Assembly: GCA_036506495.1 (NCBI GenBank)
Contig: DASXRQ010000180.1
Span: 1-56,515 of the forward strand
Length of the DNA stretch: 56,515 nucleotides
Reading direction: 5' to 3'
Source: DASXRC01 sp036506495
Lineage (GTDB): Bacteria > Actinomycetota > Actinomycetes > Mycobacteriales > Micromonosporaceae
The translations under genes were made by a program, and so were the position numbers. Below the pieces are notes generated by a model. That model did no database searches. It saw only the letters and a list, made by a program, of their open reading frames with translations, and was not told the DNA's origin. Each line of letters begins with the position of its first letter. Position 1 is the first letter of the stretch. Positions 49,767 to 55,791 of the stretch are shown here, one piece after another.

Positions 49767-50348
49767 TCAGTCCGACGGATGCCAGTCCGGGTCGCGGCCG
49801 AAGGCGGCGATCAGCCGGTCCTGCTCGTCCGCATCGGCGGGCACGTCCACTCGCGGCCCGATGGAGCCGCTCCGCCGGTACAGGGCCTCCCGATCGGCGA
49901 ACCACGTCGCGCACTCGCCGACCGCGTCCGGGTCGAGCTTCGGATCCGCGCCGATCGCGACCGCGAGGTCCCACGCGTGCACGAGGTAGTCGGCCAGCAG
50001 CTGTCGCACGTACTCCTCGGCCGGGGTGTCACCGAACGACAGCTGCACGGTGCGGTCGAGCGCGCCCGGCTCGGCGACCACCGCCTCGGACTGGGCGGCC
50101 GCCTCCCGCGCCGCGGCGATCGGATCATCGCCCAGTAGGTCGCCCTCGAACCGGTCGCCCACCTCCTCGACGCTCGCGCCGGCGAACAGCGGCACGGTCC
50201 AGCGCTCCTCGTAGACGACGTGGTTGACGAGCGTGCGTACGTCCCACTCGGCGCACGGCGTCGGATCGTCCCACTGGCCGTCGGCGACCTGGCCGACGCG
50301 GTCGGTGAAACCGGCGAGACTGCGCCGGTACGCGCTTATGAGGTCCAT
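49767..50348 (-). CDS. TIGR03086 / maleylpyruvate isomerase-like metal-binding protein
   Basis: 193 residues of the DinB/MDMPI superfamily. Metal-ligand histidines are visible in VRTLVNHVVYEERW and LADYLVHAWDLAVAIG, and the WDDPTPCAEWDVR lead-in is characteristic of the TIGR03086 group. The C-terminal third resembles the usual small terminal domain. Such proteins are suggested to be mycothiol-dependent enzymes in actinobacteria, but the reaction is unknown. It starts 67 bases after the TetR gene on the same strand, so the regulator may control it. Confidence 0.88.
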   Translation of the reverse strand: MDLISAYRRSLAGFTDRVGQVADGQWDDPTPCAEWDVRTLVNHVVYEERWTVPLFAGASVEEVGDRFEGDLLGDDPIAAAREAAAQSEAVVAEPGALDRTVQLSFGDTPAEEYVRQLLADYLVHAWDLAVAIGADPKLDPDAVGECATWFADREALYRRSGSIGPRVDVPADADEQDRLIAAFGRDPDWHPSD

Positions 50349-50415
50349 GGCCCGCCCCTCTCGGTCATCCGCCGATTCTTCACCCGGAGGACCGGGCGCC
50401 GCGCGCGAATCGCGG

Positions 50416-51018
50416 TCAGACGAGATGCTCCGGTTCGATCCCCAGCTCCCGGGACACGCTGAGCCGCACCCACTCGCCCAACTGACGGCGGGAGATGACC
50501 CGCTCGTGCACGTTGACCTGGACGGCCAGTCCATCGATCAAGGCGTTGATCCGCCACGCGGCCCCGCTCGCGTCCTCGCACTTGAAGGCGCCGGCGGTCA
50601 CCCCGTCGCGGATGACGTCGGTCAGCGCCTCCTTCCAGCGCAGGTCGAGACGGCGGGAGACCTTCTCCAGCTCGGGCACGCGCAGCGCTTCCGACCAGCC
50701 GTCGATCCATATCGTCCAGGACTTGGATCGGCCGGTGGGGGCGTACAACTTGAGGATCTTCTTGAGCTTCTCGCGCGGCGACGCCGAGGAGTTCATGACC
50801 GTGTCGAGCCGGGCGAGGTCCTGCTCGGCGGCGTACGCGAAGGCCTGGGCCAGCAGGCGGTCCTTGGTGGCGAAGTGATAGAAGACCAGCGCCTGGCTGA
50901 CTCCGGCGGCCTGGGCCACGTCCACGGTCCGCGTGTTCCCCAGCCCGCGCTCCACAATGACATCGCACGCCGTGCGGAGGAGTGCGTCCAGGCGCAGCTC
51001 CGCTGACCGTCTCGTCAC
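50416..51018 (-). CDS. TetR family regulator
   Basis: 200 residues from GTG at 51018. The N-terminal helix-turn-helix is TVDVAQAAGVSQALVFYHF. The C-terminal ligand domain (YAPTGRSKSWTIWIDGWSEA) is of the BetI-like TetR_C_6 kind. A perfect inverted repeat, TGACTG-N6-CAGTCA, lies 24 bases upstream of the start across the -35 region, so autorepression is probable. TACCGT stands six bases before the start codon, indicating a leaderless transcript. Its likely targets are itself and the TIGR03086 gene behind it, with the divergent capA-like gene a further candidate. Confidence 0.9.
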   Translation of the reverse strand: MTRRSAELRLDALLRTACDVIVERGLGNTRTVDVAQAAGVSQALVFYHFATKDRLLAQAFAYAAEQDLARLDTVMNSSASPREKLKKILKLYAPTGRSKSWTIWIDGWSEALRVPELEKVSRRLDLRWKEALTDVIRDGVTAGAFKCEDASGAAWRINALIDGLAVQVNVHERVISRRQLGEWVRLSVSRELGIEPEHLV

Positions 51019-51024
51019 GGCATT

Positions 51025-51030
51025 ACGGTA
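51025..51030 (-). promoter_or_regulatory. Likely leaderless promoter -10 of the TetR gene
   Basis: TACCGT on the minus strand followed by six bases and the GTG at 51018. Confidence 0.45.
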
Positions 51031-51041
51031 TCCGGTCGACT

Positions 51042-51059
51042 TGACTGACGGAACAGTCA
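51042..51059. promoter_or_regulatory. Candidate TetR operator
   Basis: TGACTG and CAGTCA are perfect six-base arms around a six-base spacer. The site covers the -35 position of the TetR promoter and is 80 bases upstream of the capA-like promoter on the other strand, so it could affect both. Confidence 0.7.
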
Positions 51060-51138
51060 GCTAGAGGGCGAGTACTCCTCCGCGTACCGCCGCTGATGCC
51101 TGCGTGTGTCGCGGCTCGCCCAACTCGCGGCCGTCTCC

Positions 51139-51144
51139 TAGTCT
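51139..51144 (+). promoter_or_regulatory. Likely leaderless promoter -10 of the CapA-like gene
   Basis: TAGTCT, six bases, then the GTG at 51151, with no ribosome site. Confidence 0.45.
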
Positions 51145-51150
51145 CGGCGC

Positions 51151-52224
51151 GTGAGGCGTGTCCCTCGTGCCCTCGGTCGCGGCGCCGTGGTGGTGCTCAT
51201 TGTTTCGGCTGCGGCCTGTGGGTCCGCGCAGCGCCCGGCGTGGCGTCCGCCCTCTCCGTCCGCGTCGCCGCGGACCGCTGTCCCGTCGCCGTCGGCCACT
51301 CTGGCCGCGCAGATCACGCTGGCGTTTGCCGGGGACGTGCATTTCACCGGCCGTACGCTCGCGCTGCTCGACGACCCGGCGACGGCGATCGGTCCATACG
51401 CGACGGTGTTGCGCGCGGCGGACTTCGCGATGTTAAACCTGGAGACGGCGGTCACCTCGCGGGGGACACCCGAGCCGAAGACGTACCACTTCCGGGCGCC
51501 CGCGTCGGCGTTCACCGCGGTCCGCTCGGCCGGGGTGGACCTGGTCTCGCTCGCGAACAACCACGCGCTGGACTACGGGCGGGTCGGCCTCGCCGACACG
51601 CTCGCCTCCGCCCGGGCGGCGCGCGTCCCCGTGGTCGGGGCGGGTGCGAACGCGACCGAGGCGTACGCGCCGTACGTCGCGAGCGTGCGAGGCGTACGGG
51701 TGGGAGTGGTCGCGTTGTCGCAGATCCACACGCTGTCGGCGAGCTGGCAGGCGACCGACACTCGGTCGGGGATCGCGATGGCGTTCGACACCGATCGGGC
51801 GGTGCGCGCAGTGGCGCTGGCCCGCCAGCGGGCTGACGTCGTGGTCGTCTTCATGCACTGGGGCATCGAGGGCAGCCCATGTCCGAGCGGGGAGATGAAG
51901 ACCTTCGCCCGACGCATGGCGCAGGCCGGCGCGGACATCATCGTCGGTACGCACGCGCACGTGCTGCTGGCCGGCGGCTGGCTCGCCGGGGCGTACGTCC
52001 ATTTTGGTTTGGGTAATTTTGTCTGGTATAGCGTGTCGCACGCGACCGAGACCGGCGTCCTGCGGTTGACGGTACGGCAGGGTGAGGTCGCGAAGACGGA
52101 GTTCCTGCCCGGCGTCGTGTCGGGAACCGGGCAGCCCCGGCCGGTCACCGGGGCGGCCCGAGAGCGGGTCGACGACAAGATCGCCGAGGCGGCGCGGTGC
52201 AGCGGCCTCTCACCGCGTCCGTAG
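51151..52224 (+). CDS. CapA family lipoprotein (metallophosphatase-like)
   Basis: 357 residues from GTG. A lipoprotein signal ends at Cys23 (VLIVSAAACGS) and is followed by a Pro/Ser-rich linker. The CapA domain has the metallophosphatase-type motifs LAFAGDVHFTG, FAMLNLETAVT, LVSLANNHALDYGRVG, VVFMHWGIE and IIVGTHAHVLLAG. CapA proteins are linked to poly-gamma-glutamate capsules, but no capBCD genes are near, so this is probably a cell-surface enzyme with a different role in the envelope. A hairpin follows 22 bases after the stop. Confidence 0.9.
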   Translation: MRRVPRALGRGAVVVLIVSAAACGSAQRPAWRPPSPSASPRTAVPSPSATLAAQITLAFAGDVHFTGRTLALLDDPATAIGPYATVLRAADFAMLNLETAVTSRGTPEPKTYHFRAPASAFTAVRSAGVDLVSLANNHALDYGRVGLADTLASARAARVPVVGAGANATEAYAPYVASVRGVRVGVVALSQIHTLSASWQATDTRSGIAMAFDTDRAVRAVALARQRADVVVVFMHWGIEGSPCPSGEMKTFARRMAQAGADIIVGTHAHVLLAGGWLAGAYVHFGLGNFVWYSVSHATETGVLRLTVRQGEVAKTEFLPGVVSGTGQPRPVTGAARERVDDKIAEAARCSGLSPRP

Positions 52225-52245
52225 CGCGCGCTGCTGCTTGCAGAT

Positions 52246-52286
52246 CTTGGAGATTTCCCGTTGATTGATAACGGAAACTCTCCAAG
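52246..52286. terminator. Terminator-like hairpin after the CapA-like gene
   Basis: CTTGGAGATTTCCCGTT at 52246-52262 pairs with 52270-52286 at 15 of 17 positions around a seven-base loop. It separates the CapA-like gene from the tRNA cluster. Confidence 0.65.
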
Positions 52287-52399
52287 AATCGGGACGTGTT
52301 CGGGGCATCCGGCGCGGCGACGCGCCGAACCCCCCGAGTTGGCGGTCCGAACGGGGCTGGGCTACAGTTCTGTTCCGTCGCCGGGTGTTTCCGCGGCAT

Positions 52400-52472
52400 G
52401 CGGACGTAGCGCAGTTGGTAGCGCATCACCTTGCCAAGGTGAGGGTCGCGGGTTCGAGTCCCGTCGTCCGCT
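52400..52472 (+). tRNA. tRNA-Gly (GCC)
   Basis: 73 bases. Acceptor GCGGACG pairs with CGTCCGC; discriminator T; anticodon loop TTGCCAA with GCC; T-arm GGTTCGAGTCC. CCA is not encoded. It is the first of three tRNA genes in one direction. Confidence 0.96.
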
Positions 52473-52508
52473 CGGAGAGGCTGCCGAGGTTCCGAGGGCC
52501 TCTACCTC

Positions 52509-52579
52509 GGTGGGGTGGCCGAGAGGCGAGGCAACGGCCTGCAAAGCCGTGTACGCGGGTTCAAATCCCGTCCCCACCT
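52509..52579 (+). tRNA. tRNA-Cys (GCA)
   Basis: 71 bases. Acceptor GGTGGGG pairs with CCCCACC; anticodon loop CTGCAAA with GCA; T-arm GGGTTCAAATCCC. CCA is not encoded. It lies 36 bases after tRNA-Gly. Confidence 0.96.
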
Positions 52580-52592
52580 CAGCTCCGAGCAC

Positions 52593-52664
52593 GGGCGATT
52601 GGCGCAGCGGGAGCGCGCTTCCTTGACACGGAAGAGGTCACTGGTTCGATCCCAGTATCGCCCA
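52593..52664 (+). tRNA. tRNA-Val (GAC), integration target
   Basis: 72 bases. Acceptor GGGCGAT pairs with ATCGCCC; anticodon loop TTGACAC with GAC; T-arm CTGGTTCGATCCCAG. Unlike the two neighbours it is followed by an encoded CCA (52665-52667). Its 3' portion plus CCA is duplicated exactly at 54516-54561. Confidence 0.96.
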
Positions 52665-52667
52665 CCA
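52622..52667 (+). repeat. Attachment-site repeat, copy 1 (within tRNA-Val)
   Basis: 46 bases from just before the anticodon to the end of CCA, identical to 54516-54561. This is the standard footprint of a site-specific integrative element that uses a tRNA 3' end and restores it on entry. Confidence 0.9.
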
Positions 52668-52674
52668 GGTCAGA

Positions 52675-52701
52675 GGCCATGTTCCATAGATGGACATGGC
52701 C
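52675..52701 (+). terminator. Terminator of the tRNA cluster
   Basis: GGCCATGTTCCA and TGGACATGGCC form an 11-base stem with a single bulged T and a TAGA loop, followed by CTTTCCC. It begins eight bases after CCA. Confidence 0.75.
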
Positions 52702-52849
52702 TTTCCCGTGCCGAACAGCCGGGTTGCGTGGTCGACTAGCTCGGCTCGGAGTACGACGATACCGGGGCGACCACGTCGTTCTACCGATCGCAGCCGTTCG
52801 GCTCTCAACCAGCCAACCTCAATGACCGAGGGCGCTGTAAGGACTGCGC

Positions 52850-52881
52850 ACCGGTGGGCCGCTTGTCGGCGGCCCACCGGT
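52850..52881. terminator. Perfect 13-base hairpin downstream of the membrane-protein pair
   Basis: ACCGGTGGGCCGC and GCGGCCCACCGGT are perfectly paired around a six-base loop. It lies 57 bases past the stop of the minus-strand gene at 52939 and can terminate in both directions. Confidence 0.75.
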
Positions 52882-52938
52882 CATCGTGCCGATGGCGACC
52901 GGCGGCGCGATGATGCCCGCCGGCGTTGCCGCGGTCTG

Positions 52939-53307
52939 TCAATCGGCGAAAAGGTCGAAGAAGGTGGGGAAGGTGCCGAGTACGCCGAGGGCGAGTAGGA
53001 CGGCGAACGCGACCAGGACGGTTCGGGTCAGGGCGAGGCGGCGGGCGGCGGTCAGTTGCAGCACCAGCCAGGCGATGAGCCAGACGCCGACGGCGATGAT
53101 GGTCTTGCCGGACAGGGGTCCGACGCGGTCGTAAAACGCCAGCCCGTCGGCGATGTCGGTGGAGGCCTCGGCCAGCGTGGTGAGCAGGCCCAGGGTGAGC
53201 GCGCCGACCCCGGCGGCGAGCAGGGCGGCGGCGGCCGGTCCCTCGGACCGTTGGGGGAGTTCGGGTCGGTGAGTTGTGCCGGCCGCGGTGTCGGTTGTGG
53301 TGGTCAT
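52939..53307 (-). CDS. Small membrane protein of unknown function, island gene B
   Basis: 122 residues from ATG with AAGGGAG upstream. A short hydrophilic Thr-rich N-terminus is followed by three predicted membrane helices: ALLAAGVGALTLGLLTTL, IIAVGVWLIAWLVLQL and TVLVAFAVLLALGVLGT. Arg/Lys residues between helices 2 and 3 suggest a cytoplasmic loop. I do not recognise the family. It begins 20 bases after gene A and is surely co-transcribed with it. The pair lies between two exact tRNA-Val repeats, so it is probably the cargo or remnant of an integrated element. Confidence 0.75.
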   Translation of the reverse strand: MTTTTDTAAGTTHRPELPQRSEGPAAAALLAAGVGALTLGLLTTLAEASTDIADGLAFYDRVGPLSGKTIIAVGVWLIAWLVLQLTAARRLALTRTVLVAFAVLLALGVLGTFPTFFDLFAD

Positions 53308-53327
53308 GTCTGCTCCCTTCCGGGCGG

Positions 53328-53840
53328 TCACCGCACCGGGGCGGCCTTGGTGATCAGTGCGCCGAGGGCGCCGGCGACGGCGGCGAACCCGAACGCCAGC
53401 ATGAACAGGACGAGGGTTGTGCGCCGCAGGCGGTTGTTGGTGGCCAGCGCCCCGCGGTAGGTGAGCACGATGAAGGCGACGACGGTGGCCAGGATCGGGC
53501 TAAGCCAGGCCACGTGTTCCTTCCACTCCATGCCGAACTTGTGCCAGTCCGCGGTGGACGGGTCGGCGAGGAGTGTTGAGCGGGCGCTGTCTTTGCCAGG
53601 CTCGCGGTACCAGGGGTAGACGATCCAGGTGCCGGTGATGACCGTGAGCCAGGCCAGCACGGCCATGGAGGTGACGCCGACGCCGATGCGCCGCACGGCC
53701 GCGCGCAGGCCGGCTGGGGTTTCGGTGGTGGGGCGCAGCGCGAACAGTTCGGCCAGCCCGCCGGCGAACGCAAGCAGGAACAGGCTGCCGAAGATCATGC
53801 CGTGGATCAGCCCCCACCATTCGCGGGTGGTTAGCTCCAT
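53328..53840 (-). CDS. Small membrane protein of unknown function, island gene A
   Basis: 170 residues from ATG with GAGGAGGGATCGAT upstream. Four or five membrane helices: MIFGSLFLLAFAGGLAELFA, MAVLAWLTVITGTWIVYPW, HVAWLSPILATVVAFIVLTY and VLFMLAFGFAAVAGALGALI. His residues sit at helix ends (GLIHGMIFG, KEHVAWL, ADWHKFGME), which could be heme or metal ligands, as in small cytochrome-like membrane proteins; this is speculation. I do not recognise the family. A perfect hairpin lies just upstream of the ribosome site. Confidence 0.78.
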   Translation of the reverse strand: MELTTREWWGLIHGMIFGSLFLLAFAGGLAELFALRPTTETPAGLRAAVRRIGVGVTSMAVLAWLTVITGTWIVYPWYREPGKDSARSTLLADPSTADWHKFGMEWKEHVAWLSPILATVVAFIVLTYRGALATNNRLRRTTLVLFMLAFGFAAVAGALGALITKAAPVR

Positions 53841-53861
53841 ATCGATCCCTCCTCTCGCCGG

Positions 53862-53880
53862 CCAGGATGGAGCATCCTGG
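53862..53880 (-). promoter_or_regulatory. Hairpin in the leader of island gene A
   Basis: CCAGGATG, GAG, CATCCTGG: a perfect eight-base stem with a three-base loop, extended by GGC/GCC flanks, ending about ten bases before the GAGGAGGG ribosome site. It could control initiation or mRNA stability of the membrane-protein pair. Confidence 0.5.
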
Positions 53881-54515
53881 GCCGCCAGCGCCAGGGCCCT
53901 TTGTCCCTCTCCCTCATGCTCGACAGCCCTGCCAACCCGCGTGCTCCCCGGCGTCGAGCGGCACGTCCTGAGGTCGCTGCTCGACCGTCCTTTGCGGGCC
54001 ACGCGCCATCCCGGCCGCACTGGCCGCCAGGCTGGCGTACGCCTGCAGAGTGGATCGCCGGCACTGGCAGGGAGCAACGGCCCATACCGGGAGGCGTGTG
54101 GCCCTGCCGGCCTGCCGCGCCTGGGTTCGACGATGACATCGCGGTTGCCAGGTGCGCCTTGTCGGGCGTGGTCGACCCGCTGTTGCTCCAGTCGGTGGGG
54201 CGACAGCGGAACGTCCTTCGGACGTTGGCGCCGGCACCGACTCGTAACGAGCAGATCGACGACCGGCATGCGCGACCGTGGGACACTTGGCGCATGTTCG
54301 TCGAGCCCGAGCCTGGCAGCGGCTTCGACAAGGTTTCGCCGGCGTACTTCGTCCGCCGTGCAGTCCGGTGGTTCTCGAGCCGGCGGCGGATGATCAACGA
54401 CGAGTCGTCCGTACAGCAGGAAAGTACAGCAGCCGACCCAACCAAACAGGACCGCTGACCGCGCCTGCACCAGTCCTGGCCTCGGTAAACGCTTCGCGAC
54501 ACCGCTCGGCGTCGA
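53881..54515. other. Island interior without recognisable gene
   Basis: 635 bases. Frames on both strands are open, but the translations are arginine/proline/serine-rich and match nothing I know. No integrase, excisionase, relaxase or origin-like structure is visible. It may hold the promoter of the membrane-protein pair and decayed element sequence. Confidence 0.5.
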
Positions 54516-54561
54516 CTTGACACGGAAGAGGTCACTGGTTCGATCCCAGTATCGCCCACCA
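54516..54561 (+). repeat. Attachment-site repeat, copy 2
   Basis: 46 bases identical to 52622-52667, from the tRNA-Val anticodon loop through CCA. The upstream half of the tRNA is absent, so this is not a gene; it marks the far end of the integrated element. Confidence 0.9.
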
Positions 54562-54578
54562 AGAAACCGCATGTCAGA

Positions 54579-54607
54579 GGCCAGGCTCCCGGGGAGGAGG
54601 CCTGGCC
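54579..54607 (+). terminator. Hairpin following repeat copy 2
   Basis: GGCCAGGCTCC and GGAGGCCTGGCC pair with one bulged C around a six-base loop. Position after the repeat, the preceding GTCAGA and the single-bulge shape mirror the terminator after copy 1, although the sequence differs. Confidence 0.6.
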
Positions 54608-54730
54608 GTAACGATCGCTTGACCGTCGTTTGACCGTAGGACGGTCCGACACTCGGACCCATCACGTGGCATAGTCCGGAGACACATCGCCCGTCATTGG
54701 GGCGCACCCAAGATCAATCGAACACAGTTC

Positions 54731-54880
54731 GGCGAGGACGGCGCGGGCTGGCTGGGGTTCCTGCGCGGCCTGACCGCCCGGGGCCTGGCCGGGGTCAAGC
54801 TGGTCGTCTAGGTTGCGCGCCGGGGCCTGGTCGACGCGATCGCCGCCGCGTTGCCCGGCGCGGCCTGGCAGCGCTCATCC
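54731..54880 (+). pseudogene. IS256 (mutator) family transposase fragment
   Basis: The frame reads GEDGAGWLGFLRGLTARGLA then GVKLVV, a TAG stop at 54809-54811, and on through RRGLVDAIAAALPGAAWQR. This is the middle of the DDE catalytic region of IS256-type transposases, where the interrupted position normally reads SDAH, so the conserved catalytic Asp region is destroyed. No terminal inverted repeats or flanking transposase parts are seen. About 50 codons of an original 400 remain. Confidence 0.75.
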
Positions 54881-55076
54881 GTCACCATCACCGGTGGCGG
54901 GATGGTCCCGCCGGTTGACCTTCCGCCGCCGGGAGAGGACCTTGGCAGCGGGACCTTCAAAGTCCAGCGGCAGACCCGTCCCTGCCGCGGTGGCGGGCTT
55001 CGCACTGGCCAGGGGGAGTCGTGCCTCGAGCACCGGGATGAGCGTCCAGCGAAGCCGGCCGGCGGGGTAGGCGCCT
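54881..55076. other. Unassigned sequence between gene fragments
   Basis: Nothing recognisable on either strand. It contains the breakpoints of the transposase fragment on the left and the dehydrogenase fragment on the right. Confidence 0.4.
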
Positions 55077-55295
55077 ACCCGCCCGCATCACGCCTGCGCG
55101 AATGCGGTCGACGTACCAGCGCAGCACGCCGTGCGACTGGTGGCCCCACAGGTCGCCAGTGACCAGACTGTCCGCCACCAGCCGGGCATCCCGTTCGGGT
55201 ACGCCCACCGCGGCGAGCACCGCCCCCGCGAAGACGGTCAACCGCTGAGGGTCGACCCGCGCGGGCTCGGCTTGCCCCCGGTTCATGGCTCTCAC
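55077..55295 (-). pseudogene. LDH2/malate dehydrogenase family, N-terminal fragment
   Basis: From GTG at 55295, about 73 codons read as the beginning of an LDH2-family NAD(P)-dependent hydroxyacid dehydrogenase: FAGAVLAAVGVPERDARLVA, DSLVTGDLWGHQSHGVLRW and VDRIRAGVMRAG. Family members have about 350 residues; here the similarity stops abruptly and the frame continues as unrelated Arg/Pro-rich sequence to about 54957. The start overlaps the cupin stop by four bases (GTGA), so the two were once an operon. Non-functional as an enzyme. Confidence 0.75.
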
Positions 55296-55558
55296 TCCGT
55301 GATGGCGGCCCTCGGGCTCGGCCCGGCCACTTCCGCGCCACGGTCCTCATCGGACAGATGCTCGACGGTGACGCCGGTCGCGCAGATCGTCCGGGTGACC
55401 TCGCGCACGCCGTACACCCAGTACATGCGCATCGGCCCCTCCCCACGGTTGGCGAACCGGTGCGGCACCCCGGCCGGCGCCCAGGTGGCGTCGCCCGGAC
55501 CCAGGTCGAAGCTCTCTTCGCCGATGACGGCGGTCGCCTCGCCCTCGAGGATGACCAC
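55292..55558 (-). pseudogene. Cupin domain protein, 5'-truncated
   Basis: About 88 codons from GTG at 55558 (TTG at 55561 possible). The second half of a cupin barrel is clear: VVILEGEATAVIGEESFDLG, then GPGDATWAPAGVPHRFANRG with the motif-2 histidine. The first motif with its metal-binding histidines should precede VVILEG but is missing: upstream bases read as unrelated sequence with no start. I regard it as truncated; a very small cupin using this start is a less likely alternative. It is coupled to the dehydrogenase fragment that follows. Confidence 0.65.
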
Positions 55559-55791
55559 CAACGATGGTTTCGGTGATTGTGGTCGCCCGGAGCCGTTCGC
55601 CGGCCCGCCGGGGAGCGGCGCTCGCTACCCAGCCGCCACTCCGTGTCGGAATCGCCTACTTGCGCATGACCGGTGTATCCGGTGAGGCTCGGAGGGTGCG
55701 GTCGTCCAGAACGCTGGCCTGAAGCTCGCCTACGAGGTGGTCGAGGCGGCACTGACCCGTCGACCACGGCCACCTCCGGCTCGGGGGCAGG
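55559..55791. other. Unassigned spacer
   Basis: 233 bases with no recognisable gene. A short stretch on the plus strand reads QNAGLKLAYEVVEAALTR, which looks protein-like but has no start, no extension and no family match that I know. Confidence 0.4.

Noticed and set aside
51151..52224. Capsule (poly-gamma-glutamate) synthesis locus
   Set aside because: Only the CapA-like domain is present; no capB, capC or related genes in the neighbourhood.
52668..54515. Integrase, excisionase or replication gene in the tRNA-Val island
   Set aside because: Translations of all frames were inspected for tyrosine/serine recombinase motifs and none was found.
53328..54707. Minus-strand reading frame running through the second tRNA-Val repeat (GGRYWDRTSDLFRVK)
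   Set aside because: This peptide is the well-known artefact of translating the antisense of a tRNA-Val end; the real gene starts at 53840 with a strong ribosome site.
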